Counted from the stretch's first letter, positions 34,740 through 46,168 are shown. The stretch is 64,000 nucleotides of DNA from Rhodococcus pseudokoreensis (GCF_017068395.1 NZ_CP070619.1:7316001-7380000); one strand, 5' to 3'. The notes: generated by a model from the sequence alone, not told the origin. Made by a program: numbers and translations.

Positions 34740-35933
34740 GTGACCAGTTCTGTGATCGTCGCCGGAGCCCGGACCCCGATGGGCCGGTTGCTGGGTTCGT
34801 TGAAGGATGTGTCGGGTTCCGACCTGGGTGGCGTGGCGATTCGCGGTGCGCTGGAGAAGGCGGGCGTCGCCCCCGAGCAGGTCGAGTACGTGATCATGGG
34901 CCAGGTGCTCACGGCGGGGGCCGGTCAGATCCCGGCGCGGCAGGCCGCAGTGGCCGCCGGCATCGGGATGGACGTGCCTGCGCTGACGATCAACAAGGTG
35001 TGTCTGTCGGGGATCGACGCGATCGCGCTGGCGGATCAGCTGATCCGGGCCGGCGAGTTCGACGTCGTCGTCGCAGGCGGCCAGGAGTCGATGTCGCGGG
35101 CCCCGCACCTGCTGGAGAAGTCGCGGGAAGGGTTCAAGTACGGCGACGTCACGATGCGCGACCACATGGCCTTCGACGGGTTGTACGACATTTTCACCGA
35201 TCAGGCGATGGGCAGTCTGACGGAGTCGAAGAACGCGGAGGACGGGCAGCGGATCAGCCGGGAGGAGCAGGACGCGTTCGCGGCGGCGTCGCACCAGAAG
35301 GCGGCGCGCGCCTGGAAGGACGGGGTCTTCGACGACGAGGTCGTGCCGGTTCCGGTGCCGCAGCGCAAGGGCGATCCCGTGCTCGTCGGGTCCGACGAGG
35401 GCGTGCGGGGCGATACGACCGCCGAGTCGCTCGCCCGGTTGCGGCCGGCGTTCAGCAAGGACGGCACCGTCACCGCCGGGTCGGCGTCGCAGATCTCGGA
35501 CGGCGCGGCCGCCGTCGTCGTGATGAGCAAGGCGAAGGCTCAGGAACTGGGGCTCTCCTGGATTGCGGAGATCGGCGCGCACGGCGTGGTGGCGGGCCCG
35601 GATTCGACGCTGCAGTCCCAGCCGGCGCGGGCCATCGTGAAGGCGTGCGCCAAGGAGGGGATCGACCCGAAGGACCTGGACCTGGTGGAGATCAACGAGG
35701 CCTTCGCGGCGGTCGGGATCGCGTCGACGCGGGAGCTGGGCCTGGATCCGGAGATCGTGAACGTCAACGGCGGCGCGATCGCGATGGGGCACCCGCTGGG
35801 GATGTCGGGTGCGCGGATCGCACTGCATCTGGCACTCGAGTTGCGCCGTCGCGGCGGCGGCGTGGGCGCGGCGGCACTGTGCGGTGGAGGCGGTCAGGGT
35901 GACGCCCTGATCGTCCGCGTCCCCAAGGCGTGA
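34740..35933 (+). CDS. fadA4: Acetyl-CoA acetyltransferase (thiolase)
   Basis: Condenses two acetyl-CoA to acetoacetyl-CoA or runs the reverse thiolytic cleavage. It has 397 residues. The nucleophile Cys88 lies in [12 protein letters not shown], the NEAFA motif follows at about 318, the catalytic His lies in [16 protein letters not shown], and the second Cys is in [11 protein letters not shown]. The GTG start has CGGAGGAAAT upstream. The gene matches the position of M. tuberculosis fadA4 (Rv1323). The pairing with an epimerase suggests short-chain acyl-CoA metabolism. Confidence 0.94.
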   Translation: MTSSVIVAGARTPMGRLLGSLKDVSGSDLGGVAIRGALEKAGVAPEQVEYVIMGQVLTAGAGQIPARQAAVAAGIGMDVPALTINKVCLSGIDAIALADQLIRAGEFDVVVAGGQESMSRAPHLLEKSREGFKYGDVTMRDHMAFDGLYDIFTDQAMGSLTESKNAEDGQRISREEQDAFAAASHQKAARAWKDGVFDDEVVPVPVPQRKGDPVLVGSDEGVRGDTTAESLARLRPAFSKDGTVTAGSASQISDGAAAVVVMSKAKAQELGLSWIAEIGAHGVVAGPDSTLQSQPARAIVKACAKEGIDPKDLDLVEINEAFAAVGIASTRELGLDPEIVNVNGGAIAMGHPLGMSGARIALHLALELRRRGGGVGAAALCGGGGQGDALIVRVPKA

Positions 35934-35967
35934 CAGGCGACGGTCCGTGGTGGTGTGCCTCACACCA

Positions 35968-35983
35968 CTACGGACTGTCGTAG
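35968..35983. promoter_or_regulatory. Second CTAC-N8-GTAG element
   Basis: CTAC and GTAG flank GGACTGTC. The right part GTCGTAGATG is identical to that of the element at 8159-8174 before atpB. It lies 10 bases before the -10 candidate of the DUF3817 gene. Confidence 0.4.
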
Positions 35984-35992
35984 ATGGTCGGG

Positions 35993-35998
35993 CACAAT
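35993..35998 (+). promoter_or_regulatory. Leaderless -10 for the DUF3817 gene
   Basis: CACAAT, then 7 bases, then the ATG at 36006. It supports this start over ATGs further upstream. Confidence 0.35.
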
Positions 35999-36005
35999 GG
36001 TCGGC

Positions 36006-36368
36006 ATGGCGAACGTCTTCGATCTCAGCACCACGGCCAAGCGCTTCCGATTTGTCGCAATTCTGGAGGCATTCACCTGGCTCGGCCTCCTCATCGGCAT
36101 GGCCTTCAAGTACCTGCCCGCCGACGGCAACGAGATCGGCGTGAAGATCTTCGGCCCCATCCACGGCGGCGTCTTCGTTCTGTACCTGCTCGTCTCGCTG
36201 TGGACCGCGCGCAAGCTGAGCTGGAACCTGGTCACCACGTTCTGGGCGCTCGTCGCCAGCGTCCCGCCGTTCGGGACCGTCGTGTTCGAGGTCTGGGCGG
36301 CCCGCACCGGCCGCATGGCCGAGCTGTCCCGGACCAGCACGGTGAAGAGCGAACCGTCGCTCGTCTGA
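36006..36368 (+). CDS. DUF3817 small integral membrane protein
   Basis: Protein of 120 residues with three hydrophobic segments (about 11-30, 45-65 and 70-95). The N-terminus TTAKRFRFVAILEAFTWLGL and the FGPIHGGVFVLYLL block are typical of the DUF3817/YdzA-type family, whose function is unknown. It stands alone between the thiolase and thioredoxin genes. The upstream DNA carries a CTAC-N8-GTAG element also found before the ATP synthase operon, which hints at control by an energy or respiration regulator. Confidence 0.8.
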   Translation: MANVFDLSTTAKRFRFVAILEAFTWLGLLIGMAFKYLPADGNEIGVKIFGPIHGGVFVLYLLVSLWTARKLSWNLVTTFWALVASVPPFGTVVFEVWAARTGRMAELSRTSTVKSEPSLV

Positions 36369-36419
36369 CCGAGTTCCCGGTAGGCACGGCCCGCATTCCG
36401 GCGTCCGCTCGAATCGTGA

Positions 36420-36425
36420 CAAACT
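36420..36425 (+). promoter_or_regulatory. Leaderless -10 for the thioredoxin-like gene
   Basis: CAAACT, then 7 bases, then the GTG at 36433. The hexamer is weak. Confidence 0.3.
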
Positions 36426-36432
36426 GGTGGAC

Positions 36433-37404
36433 GTGACTCGACCAGGTTCTCGTCCGTCAGCGCGTTCCTCAGCAGTGGCCGCAGCCATGAGCGGAGCAGT
36501 CGATCTCTCCGCCCTCAAAGAGCGTGCGACCGCTCCGCCCCCGCCTGCGCCCGCGCCCTCCGGGGACGGCGCCGCCCCGGCCGCCCCCGGCGGCACCGGC
36601 CTCACACCCGTCATCGACGTCACCGAGGCGACGTTCGAGGCGGAGGTCCTCGTCCGGTCCCAGCAGGTCCCGGTCGTCGTGGACCTGTGGGCCACCTGGT
36701 GCGAGCCGTGTAAACAACTCTCACCCCTTCTCGAGAAGCTGGCGCACGAGGCCGGCGGCACCTGGGTGCTCGCCAAGGTCGACGTCGACGCCAACCCGCG
36801 CATCGCGCAGGCCTTCGGTGTCCAGTCCGTCCCGACCGTCGTCGTCATCGCTGGTGGTCAACCGCTCGCCGACTTCCAGGGCGCACAGCCCGAACCGCAA
36901 CTTCGCCAGTGGCTCGCCGCCGTCCAGCAGGCGGTCGCCGGAAAACTGTCCGGACCTCCTGCCGGTGACGGCGCCACGGACGAGCCCGAACCGGAGGACC
37001 CGCGGTTCGTCGCCGCCGAGGCGGCGCTCGACGAGGGCGACCTGGCGGCGGCCGAAGCCGAGTTCCAGAAGATCCTCGACGCGGAACCGGACAATGCGGA
37101 GGCGCAGGGCGCGATCCGGCAGGTGCGTTTCCTCGCCCGCGTGCAGTCCGTCGATCCCGGTGCCGTCGCCGCGGCGGACGCCGCCCCCGGCGACATCGAC
37201 GCCCAGCTGAGGGCAGCGGACGTGGAGCTCTACTCCCAGGCGCCCGACGCGGCGTTCGCCCGCCTCATCGGGGTCGTCGCCCGCAGCGCCGGCGACGACC
37301 GGACACGGGTGCGGACCCGTCTGCTGGAGTTGTTCGAACTGTTCGACCCGGCCGAACCGGTCGTCATGACCGCGCGCCGGAAACTCGCCGCCGCGCTGTA
37401 CTGA
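36433..37404 (+). CDS. Thioredoxin-TPR protein, CnoX/YbbN-like
   Basis: Protein of 323 residues. A Pro/Ala-rich N-terminus (about 30-60) is followed by a thioredoxin domain (about 60-170) with the redox pair Cys90 and Cys93 (WATWCEPCKQ), then a TPR-like helical domain (about 195-323). This layout is that of CnoX chaperedoxins, which protect proteins from oxidation and pass them to chaperones. M. tuberculosis Rv1324 at the same place lacks the classical CxxC (recalled), whereas this copy keeps it. The GTG start gives MTRPG, like Rv1324. A bidirectional terminator follows. Confidence 0.9.
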   Translation: MTRPGSRPSARSSAVAAAMSGAVDLSALKERATAPPPPAPAPSGDGAAPAAPGGTGLTPVIDVTEATFEAEVLVRSQQVPVVVDLWATWCEPCKQLSPLLEKLAHEAGGTWVLAKVDVDANPRIAQAFGVQSVPTVVVIAGGQPLADFQGAQPEPQLRQWLAAVQQAVAGKLSGPPAGDGATDEPEPEDPRFVAAEAALDEGDLAAAEAEFQKILDAEPDNAEAQGAIRQVRFLARVQSVDPGAVAAADAAPGDIDAQLRAADVELYSQAPDAAFARLIGVVARSAGDDRTRVRTRLLELFELFDPAEPVVMTARRKLAAALY

Positions 37405-37425
37405 CGGAGAACCGGGACTGACGAG

Positions 37426-37462
37426 AAACCGGGGTGAGTGCGTTCGGCGCTCACCCCGGTTT
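37426..37462. terminator. Bidirectional terminator between thioredoxin and transporter genes
   Basis: A perfect 13-bp stem, AAACCGGGGTGAG (37426-37438) with CTCACCCCGGTTT (37450-37462), is flanked by A and T runs on each side, serving both convergent genes. Confidence 0.88.
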
Positions 37463-37474
37463 CGTCGACAGTGA

Positions 37475-38788
37475 TCAGCTGCGGACGCGCTCCACCCGTC
37501 CGACCAGGAACACGTAGGATGCGATCCCGACCGCGGTCACCACGGTCATGTAGACGAATCCCGGAGCGAAGCTGTCGTCGGTGACGAGCAACCCGATGAC
37601 GATGGGCGTGGCGATCGACGACAGGTTGCCGATGAAATTGAACATTCCGCCCGTGAGCCCGAGCAGCCGTTCCGGTGCGAGCGCCGACACCAGCGACCAC
37701 GTGATCGACGCGAGTCCGTTGCCGAAGAACGCGATGGACAGGAACACGATCACCATCGCGGTCGAGTCGGTGAAGTTCGCGCCGATCATCGCGACGGTCA
37801 GCAGCAGTCCGACGATGATCGGACCCTTCCGGGCGACTCCGAGCGAGACCCCCTTGCGCAGCAGGAAGTCCGAGAACATCCCGGAGAACAGCACACCGAC
37901 GAGCGCCGCGACGAACGGCAGCGACGCGAGGAATCCGGACTTGATGTAATCCATGCCCCGGTACTCGACGAGGTAGGTGGGGAACCAGGTGAGGAAGAAC
38001 CACAGCGTCGACGTGAGGCAGAACTGCCCCAGGTAGATGCCCCACAACTTCCGCCTGCCGAGGACGGTCGCGACGTCGGTGCGGGTCACGGCCGGACGTT
38101 CCGGTTGCTGTTCGTCCACGAGGTCGACGAGTCCGCCGCCCTCGCGGATCAGGTCGATCTCGGCGTCGTTCGCCCGGGAGTCGCGTGGTTCGCGGTAGAA
38201 CGTGTACCAGACCGCGCCCCACACCGCTCCGACCGTTCCGGTCACGATGAACACCCAGTGCCAGGACAGCACGGACTGCAGCCAGGACAGGAACGGGGTG
38301 AGCAGGGCCAGTCCGATGAACTGTCCGGACGTGTAGAAGCCGATCACCGTCGCCCGTTCACGTTCGGGGTACCAGGCCGTCGCGACGCGGTTGTTGATCG
38401 GATACGCGGGCGCTTCGAACACGCCGACCAGCAGTCGCAACGCGATGAGCGCCACGAACCCGCCGATGACGCCCATGAACGCGGTCGCGATCGACCACAG
38501 GATGAGGCACGCGGGGTAGAGCACTCTCGGGGGTATCCGGTCGACGAGCCAGCCGCCGGGAATCTGCAGCGCAGCGTACGTCCAGCCGAACGCGGACAGC
38601 AGCAGACCCTGCTGGGCCTTGGAGAGGTCCATCTCGTCCGCGATCGCGGGCATCGCGATCGACAGGTTCGCCCGGTCCATGTAGTTGATGACGACGGTCA
38701 CGAACAGCATGACCGCGATGAGTACACGCGCCTTCGATGCCTGCGCCGCGACCGAAGAGGGGCGGCCGATCTTCTGGGTCTGCACCAT
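37475..38788 (-). CDS. MFS sugar-acid transporter, probable D-galactonate permease
   Basis: Major facilitator of 437 residues with 12 membrane helices, of the anion:cation symporter family that includes E. coli DgoT. Family traits are NYMDRANLSIAMPAI in helix 1 and GWTYAALQIPGGWLVDR in helices 2-3. It is the last gene of the dgo operon and lies 20 bases after dgoD, so D-galactonate uptake with protons is inferred from context. The ATG at 38788 is chosen with AGGAG about 11 bases upstream; the frame is open further. Substrate could be another aldonate or hexuronate. Confidence 0.87.
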   Translation of the reverse strand: MVQTQKIGRPSSVAAQASKARVLIAVMLFVTVVINYMDRANLSIAMPAIADEMDLSKAQQGLLLSAFGWTYAALQIPGGWLVDRIPPRVLYPACLILWSIATAFMGVIGGFVALIALRLLVGVFEAPAYPINNRVATAWYPERERATVIGFYTSGQFIGLALLTPFLSWLQSVLSWHWVFIVTGTVGAVWGAVWYTFYREPRDSRANDAEIDLIREGGGLVDLVDEQQPERPAVTRTDVATVLGRRKLWGIYLGQFCLTSTLWFFLTWFPTYLVEYRGMDYIKSGFLASLPFVAALVGVLFSGMFSDFLLRKGVSLGVARKGPIIVGLLLTVAMIGANFTDSTAMVIVFLSIAFFGNGLASITWSLVSALAPERLLGLTGGMFNFIGNLSSIATPIVIGLLVTDDSFAPGFVYMTVVTAVGIASYVFLVGRVERVRS

Positions 38789-38808
38789 GTCCTTCACCAC
38801 TCCTGCCC

Positions 38809-39957
38809 TCACCACTCCGCGAACGAGCCGTCGCTGTGCCGCCACACCGGGTTGCGCCAGCGGTGGCCCTCGGCCGCCCGTTCGATCACGTACTCCTCGT
38901 TCACCTCGATGCCCAGTCCGGGGCCGGTCGGGATGCGGACCTGGCCGTCGGCGTACGTGAACACGGACGGATCGACGAGATAGTCGAGGAGATCGTTCGA
39001 CGTGTTGTAGTGGATGCCGAGGCTCTGTTCCTGGATGGTCGCGTTGTAACAGCCCGCGTCGATCTGCAGGCACGTGGCCAGGGCGATCGGTCCGAGCGGG
39101 CAGTGCAGGGCGAGCGCCACGTCGTACGCCTCGGCCATGTGCGCGATCTTGCGGGCCTCGGTGATGCCGCCGCAGTGCGAAGGGTCGGGCTGGATGATGT
39201 CGACGGCCCCGGAAGCGAGGACGGATTTGAAATCCCAGCGGGAGAACAATCTCTCACCCAGTGCGATCGGGATCGGTGACTGCCGGAGCACGTCGACGAA
39301 ACCGTCGACGTGCTCGGAGAGCACGGGTTCCTCGACGAACATCAGCCGGAACGGTTCGAGTTCCTTCAGCAGCACCTTGGCCATAGGCTTGTGCACTCGG
39401 CCGTGGAAGTCGACGCCGATGCCGATGTTCGGGCCCACGGCATCGCGCACCGCGGCGACGTTCGCGAGACACCGGTCCACCTTGTCCCAGGAGTCCAGGT
39501 ATTGCAGTTCCTCCGTGCCGTTCATCTTCACCGCGGTGAACCCGCGGTCGACGACCTCTCGCGCCGCCTTCGCGGTGTCGGCGGGACGGTCGCCGCCGAT
39601 CCAGGAGTAGACCTTGATCCGGTCCCGGACACGGCCCCCGAGAAGTTCGTACGCCGGCACGCCGAGGGCCTTGCCCTTGATGTCCCACAGGGCCTGGTCG
39701 ATGCCGGCGAGCGCGCTCATGTGGATACCGCCGCCGCGGTAGAAACCGGCCCGGTACATGACCGTCCACAGATCCTCGATCTGCGTCGGATCCTGCCCCA
39801 CCAGGTAGTCGGACAGTTCCTCGACTGCGGCGGCGACGGACGCCGCCCGGCCCTCGAGTACCGGCTCGCCCCAGCCGACCACGCCGTCGTCCGTCTCGAT
39901 CCGCAGGAACAGCCACCGCGGGGGCACGGCGTACGTGGTGAGTGACTTGATCTTCAT
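38809..39957 (-). CDS. dgoD: D-galactonate dehydratase
   Basis: Enolase-superfamily enzyme that turns D-galactonate into 2-dehydro-3-deoxy-D-galactonate. It has 382 residues, the same length as E. coli DgoD. Catalytic and metal residues fall at the same numbers: Asp183 and His185 (GVDFHGRVH), Glu209 (FVEEP), Glu235 (GERLF) and His285 (ALHCPLGP). A Shine-Dalgarno GAGGAC precedes the ATG. It lies in an operon with dgoA and dgoK upstream and the transporter downstream. Confidence 0.95.
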   Translation of the reverse strand: MKIKSLTTYAVPPRWLFLRIETDDGVVGWGEPVLEGRAASVAAAVEELSDYLVGQDPTQIEDLWTVMYRAGFYRGGGIHMSALAGIDQALWDIKGKALGVPAYELLGGRVRDRIKVYSWIGGDRPADTAKAAREVVDRGFTAVKMNGTEELQYLDSWDKVDRCLANVAAVRDAVGPNIGIGVDFHGRVHKPMAKVLLKELEPFRLMFVEEPVLSEHVDGFVDVLRQSPIPIALGERLFSRWDFKSVLASGAVDIIQPDPSHCGGITEARKIAHMAEAYDVALALHCPLGPIALATCLQIDAGCYNATIQEQSLGIHYNTSNDLLDYLVDPSVFTYADGQVRIPTGPGLGIEVNEEYVIERAAEGHRWRNPVWRHSDGSFAEW

Positions 39958-40011
39958 GGAGTCCTCCTGTGCGGGGCCGTGGTGGTGGCCCCGGTCGTCG
40001 TCGGTGTCGGT

Positions 40012-40638
40012 TCAGGCGGCGTCGGCCGACCAGATGTTCATCAAGGCGAGGGCGCGGTCGCGGACGGTGCCGGCGCTGTCGCCGGGCCGGTAGAGGCAGG
40101 TGCCGAGTCCCGCGCCGCCCGCGCCTGCGGCGGCCCACTCGGCGAGGTTGGTCCGGTCGACGCCGCCGACGGGGAGCAGTTCGACCTCCGCGGGCAGGAC
40201 GGCCCGCCAGGCCCGCATCCCCGCCGTCCCGACCGAGTCGGCGGGGAACAATTTGATGCTGCGCGCCCCCGCACCCACTGCGCTGAACGCCTCGGTGGGG
40301 GTGGCCGCTCCCGGGTACGGGTGCAGGTTCCGGGCGACGGCAGCGCCGATGACCTCGACGTCGCTGTTGGGGGAGACGATGATGCGGGACCCGGCCGCCT
40401 CGGAGCGGACCACGTCGTCGACGCTGAGAACGGTGCCGGCGCCCACGACGCAGACGTCGCCGACGGCCGTCGCCAACCTTTCGATCGACTCGAACGGCCG
40501 CGGGGAGTTCAGGGGGACCTCGATGGTCGTGAAGCCGGCGTCGACGAGGGCGGAACCGACGGCGACGACCTCCTCCGGGGTGATGCCCCGCAGGATGGCG
40601 ATCAATCCGGTGGTCGTCGTGGTGGCAGAGGTACTCAC
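40012..40638 (-). CDS. dgoA: 2-dehydro-3-deoxy-6-phosphogalactonate aldolase
   Basis: Cleaves KDPGal to pyruvate and glyceraldehyde-3-phosphate. It has 208 residues in a TIM-barrel class I aldolase. Arg17, Glu40 (TTIEVPLNSP) and the Schiff-base Lys129 (SIKLFPAD) match E. coli Arg14, Glu37 and Lys126. The GTG start overlaps the stop of dgoK by 4 bases (GTGA). In E. coli the older dgoA label covered a fusion with dehydratase; here the two are separate genes 54 bases apart. Confidence 0.94.
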   Translation of the reverse strand: MSTSATTTTTGLIAILRGITPEEVVAVGSALVDAGFTTIEVPLNSPRPFESIERLATAVGDVCVVGAGTVLSVDDVVRSEAAGSRIIVSPNSDVEVIGAAVARNLHPYPGAATPTEAFSAVGAGARSIKLFPADSVGTAGMRAWRAVLPAEVELLPVGGVDRTNLAEWAAAGAGGAGLGTCLYRPGDSAGTVRDRALALMNIWSADAA

Positions 40639-41645
40639 AGGGTCTCCTTCTCGGGAATGGTGGATGCATCCGGGTCGAGCAGTCCCGCATCGATCGCCAC
40701 GCGCCACAAACCCTGCGCGGCGGCCTCCTCGGCGACGATGTCGGCGGCCATGCCGTGGACGCGCAGTCCCGCCGCATAGCGTCGGCAGAGATCGGCGTTT
40801 CCGCACAGCAGGATTCGATGTCCGGCGGCGTAGTGGGGCAGGAGGTGCCGGACCTCGTCGGCGATGATCACGCCGGAGACGTAGTCGGGAAGCGACGCCG
40901 GATCGAGGAGTCCGTCGAGCACGAGCGCTCGCGCCCCGAACAACTCGGCGGGCAATCCGCGTGACGGTACCGACGTTCCCGTGGTGAGGCCGCGACCGAA
41001 GGCGGCGTCGTCCCGCACCCCGGTGGTTGCGGTGCGGCCGAGGATGCCGTGAGCCATCACCAGGCCGTACAACTCGCCGGACATCGCCGTGGCGAACGAG
41101 ACGATCTTGTGGTCCTCGACTCGTGCCCACTTGCTGTGCGTTCCGGGGAGCACGATGGTCAGCGGACCGTCGGTCGGCGGGAGCAGGCCCAGGGCCCCGA
41201 TGATCTGCGTCTCCTCGCCCCGCATCACGTCGCCGGGCACCGAACCGTCGGCGGCGGAGGCGACGCGCATGCCGGGCACGAGGTGCAGAACTCCGCGCGG
41301 GTGGGGGACCGCAGTCAGATCGCCGGCGCCGATGGCGAGATCGGTCGGGGTCGTCAGGTAGCCGGCTTCACGCCAGCCCTGGGCGCTGCCCACCATGCCG
41401 CACGCGATCGCGGGCAGATCGGGGGCGGCCGCGATCCAGTCGCCGCAGGCCTCGTCGAACGCGGCCTCGTAGGCGCGGGTGCGCGATTCCGGGTCGTCTC
41501 CGGTTGTGCCGAGCAGTCCGAAGTCGGGCCTGCGAACGTCCAGAATGCGGCCGCCGTCGCCGAGGAGCCAGGCGCGCTGCGAAGACGTGCCCCAGTCGAG
41601 GGCGATCAGGCGCGGTGGTGATGTGTCGAGGGTGTTCTGGATCAC
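40635..41645 (-). CDS. dgoK: 2-dehydro-3-deoxygalactonokinase
   Basis: Phosphorylates KDGal at O6 before aldol cleavage. It has 336 residues. The actin-fold phosphate motif LIALDWGTSSQRAWLL lies at the N-terminus, and IVLPGTHSKWARV and AMSGELYGL are typical of the family. First gene of the dgo operon. The GTG at 41645 is chosen because it opens the conserved domain and a GATAGT hexamer precedes it by 7 bases; in-frame starts further upstream would run into the IclR promoter. An IclR regulator is divergent 67 bases away. Confidence 0.92.
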   Translation of the reverse strand: MIQNTLDTSPPRLIALDWGTSSQRAWLLGDGGRILDVRRPDFGLLGTTGDDPESRTRAYEAAFDEACGDWIAAAPDLPAIACGMVGSAQGWREAGYLTTPTDLAIGAGDLTAVPHPRGVLHLVPGMRVASAADGSVPGDVMRGEETQIIGALGLLPPTDGPLTIVLPGTHSKWARVEDHKIVSFATAMSGELYGLVMAHGILGRTATTGVRDDAAFGRGLTTGTSVPSRGLPAELFGARALVLDGLLDPASLPDYVSGVIIADEVRHLLPHYAAGHRILLCGNADLCRRYAAGLRVHGMAADIVAEEAAAQGLWRVAIDAGLLDPDASTIPEKETL

Positions 41646-41652
41646 GCAAACC

Positions 41653-41658
41653 ACTATC
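41653..41658 (-). promoter_or_regulatory. -10 candidate for the dgo operon
   Basis: On the minus strand GATAGT is followed by 7 bases and then the dgoK GTG. This is a modest match and relies on spacing. Confidence 0.3.
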
Positions 41659-41686
41659 GTACGCAAATCCCATAATGACGAACACG

Positions 41687-41703
41687 GTCCCCATATGTGG
41701 GAC
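41687..41703. promoter_or_regulatory. IclR operator candidate
   Basis: GTCCC and GGGAC form an inverted repeat around CATATGT, with an inner CCCA-N4-TGGG. It overlaps GACAAT (41701-41706), a -10 candidate 6 bases before the regulator GTG, and lies upstream of the dgo promoter. Dual control is inferred. Confidence 0.4.
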
Positions 41704-41712
41704 AATGGGGGT

Positions 41713-42489
41713 GTGACCGAACCGACGAACGACATTCCGCCCGGCACCCAGACCCTGGCCCGGGGGCTCGCCGTCATCCGTGCCGTCTCCGACGGCGCGC
41801 AGGATCTCCGCGCGGTCGTCGATCACACCGGGCTGGGGCGCAGCACCGCACACCGGCTCGTGCAGTTGCTGGTCCACGAGGGGTATCTGCGCAGCGGCAG
41901 CCGCGGCTACACGCTCGGCCCGACGCTGATCGAACTCGGTTTCAAGGCACTCCACGGCAACCCGCTGCCCGTGGTCGCGCGCCCGATCCTCGAGGAGTTG
42001 TCGGCGCACGTGCACGACACCGTGCACCTGGCAGTCGAAGACGGCGGCTCGGTGCTGTACCTGGACAAGCTGCCCGGATCGCGCGGCGCCGAGATGCGCT
42101 CGCGCATCGGTCACCGCATGCCGCTGACCCGCGCAGGGGTCGGGAAGGCCCTGCTGCTCGACTCGGCCGAGCGCTGGGATGCGCTGTACGAGAGCGACGC
42201 CGCGCAGGCTCCGCGACCCCCGGCCCGCGGACACGGCGCGCACGCCGACTTCCGTAAGCGGATGGAGGACTACGCGCGGATCGGGGCGGCCATGGACCTC
42301 GAGGACAACGAACCCGGAATCCGCTGCGTCGCGGCCCCGGTGCGGGACGCGTCGTGCGCGATCGTCGGCGCGATCAGCGTGTCGGCGACGAGCCCGTACA
42401 TGCCCGACGAGCGGATGCGCGGCCTGGTGCCGGTCGTGTGCCGGGCCGCCGGACGGATCTCCGCAGCGCTGGGCTACCGGGAGATCTGA
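41713..42489 (+). CDS. IclR-family regulator of the galactonate operon
   Basis: Regulator of 258 residues. An N-terminal winged helix (about residues 10-70, AQDLRAVVDHTGLGRSTAHR) is followed by an IclR effector domain. The frame is open upstream, but the GTG at 41713 begins just before the DNA-binding domain. It is divergent from dgoK with an inverted repeat between them, so it most likely represses or activates the dgo operon in response to D-galactonate or KDGal. E. coli uses a GntR-type DgoR instead. It ends 12 bases before the convergent metallopeptidase gene. Confidence 0.88.
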   Translation: MTEPTNDIPPGTQTLARGLAVIRAVSDGAQDLRAVVDHTGLGRSTAHRLVQLLVHEGYLRSGSRGYTLGPTLIELGFKALHGNPLPVVARPILEELSAHVHDTVHLAVEDGGSVLYLDKLPGSRGAEMRSRIGHRMPLTRAGVGKALLLDSAERWDALYESDAAQAPRPPARGHGAHADFRKRMEDYARIGAAMDLEDNEPGIRCVAAPVRDASCAIVGAISVSATSPYMPDERMRGLVPVVCRAAGRISAALGYREI

Positions 42490-42501
42490 GCCGGCGACCG
42501 G

Positions 42502-43956
42502 TCAGCGGTACCGGCCCTCGCAGGCCTGCTCGCCGCCGAGCACGCCGGTGCGGAAGGCGTCGACCCGGGAGAATCCGCTCGGCACGGTCTCCCCGTTCAC
42601 GTCACTGGCGGCGAGTCCGTCGGTGAGCAGCCCCGAGACCGCCTCGTCGAGGTCGCCGGGGGACAACCACACGCTGCCTTCCGCCAGCGTGGCCGGACTG
42701 GCCGGGCTCAGCGCGCCGGTGATGACACCGGACAGGCAGGCGGCCCGCAGCGCGGTCTGTGGTGAGTGCAGATCGTCGCCCCGGTCCCGCTGCAGCGCCA
42801 GGGTGTACCGCGAGGCGAGCAGGACGTACGCGTTGTAGTCGCCGGTGAGCTTGGTCTGGAAGAGCTCACGGCGTCCCGGGCGTCCCGGTGTGCCGCGTTC
42901 GGCGAGGGCGTCGACACTGACCCCGATCGTGTTGGTGGCCGGGCAGTACGACACCGGTTCCGTCACGTCGGCGTCCGCGCAATCGAGGTCGGCGCCGTCG
43001 AGTTGCAGCGTGGGCGGATCGCTGAGATCGAAGATCTGCTGGAACGACGTGAAGAACGCCTCGACGGACTCGTCGGTGACGGGAAGTTCGCCGTCGTCGC
43101 TGTCGTCGGCGAACCGCTGCGGCAGATCCGCGCGGCGTGAGTCGATCTCCTTCTCGTCGATGCGCGTGCACGCTGCGGGGCCGTCCGTGAACCCGATCTG
43201 GGTGGCGGTGACACGTTCGAACGCCGAGCCGTGCACGTTGTCCGGATCGTTCGGGTCGGTGTCACCGATCGCCACCGCCGACGCCAGCACCTTGTTCAGC
43301 CCGTCCGACGTGTTCAGCGTGAAATGGGGCGCCTTGTCTTCCGCGATGTGCCGCATGAACGCCCCCGCGAAACAGTCGGCCTGCTGTTCCCGCACGATCC
43401 CGCCGCCCACGTTCTCGTCGGCGATTCCGGCCTTCGTCTGGACGGCGTGCCCGTACTCGTGTGCCAGCACGAAGACGGCGGCGACGACGCCGAACTTCTC
43501 CACGACCTCCGGCAGCAGCAGCGCCCGGTCCCAGCCGATGGTGTGGTCGGTGCTGCAGTAGCCGGCGTTGAGAAGTTCCTCGGTGCTGTCTCCGCAGAAC
43601 CGGGGGCCGTCGGAATCCCGCGGATCCCAGGAGATCAGCTCCTCCACCGGCTCGAACTTGCGCTGGAACAGCGCCGGGAACTCGGTGCGCCAGTAACTCT
43701 CGATGTCGCTCACCGCGTTGGCGGCCATCGTGTCGATCTCCCCGCCGTCGGTGCCGGTGACGGGGAGATCGGCGTCGGGTGCGCTCTTGCGGGCACCGCT
43801 CGGACCCGATGTGGCATCGAGGCCCGCCACCTTGAACGGATCGTCGTAGATGGACGCGGCCTCGCCGTCCACCGAACGCGCGCACCCCGACAGCACGACC
43901 GCAGTCGCGGCCAGAACGCCCAAGCTCGCAGCCCACAGCCGACGTCGGATCAGCAA
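42502..43956 (-). CDS. Lipoprotein neutral zinc metallopeptidase (YpfJ-like)
   Basis: Secreted lipoprotein of 484 residues. The signal peptide ends in the lipobox LSGC with Cys25 as lipidation site. The zinc motif HEYGH is at residues 166-170, and the following EQQADCFAGAF supplies the third ligand Glu; this is the PF04228 neutral zinc peptidase type. The start is TTG, with GAAGG about 8 bases upstream. It lies 13 bases after glgB and is the last gene in the glgE-glgB transcript. The natural substrate is unknown. Confidence 0.85.
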   Translation of the reverse strand: MLIRRRLWAASLGVLAATAVVLSGCARSVDGEAASIYDDPFKVAGLDATSGPSGARKSAPDADLPVTGTDGGEIDTMAANAVSDIESYWRTEFPALFQRKFEPVEELISWDPRDSDGPRFCGDSTEELLNAGYCSTDHTIGWDRALLLPEVVEKFGVVAAVFVLAHEYGHAVQTKAGIADENVGGGIVREQQADCFAGAFMRHIAEDKAPHFTLNTSDGLNKVLASAVAIGDTDPNDPDNVHGSAFERVTATQIGFTDGPAACTRIDEKEIDSRRADLPQRFADDSDDGELPVTDESVEAFFTSFQQIFDLSDPPTLQLDGADLDCADADVTEPVSYCPATNTIGVSVDALAERGTPGRPGRRELFQTKLTGDYNAYVLLASRYTLALQRDRGDDLHSPQTALRAACLSGVITGALSPASPATLAEGSVWLSPGDLDEAVSGLLTDGLAASDVNGETVPSGFSRVDAFRTGVLGGEQACEGRYR

Positions 43957-43969
43957 GGCCGTGCCTTCA

Positions 43970-46167
<2,198 letters not shown>

Positions 46168-46168
<1 letters not shown>

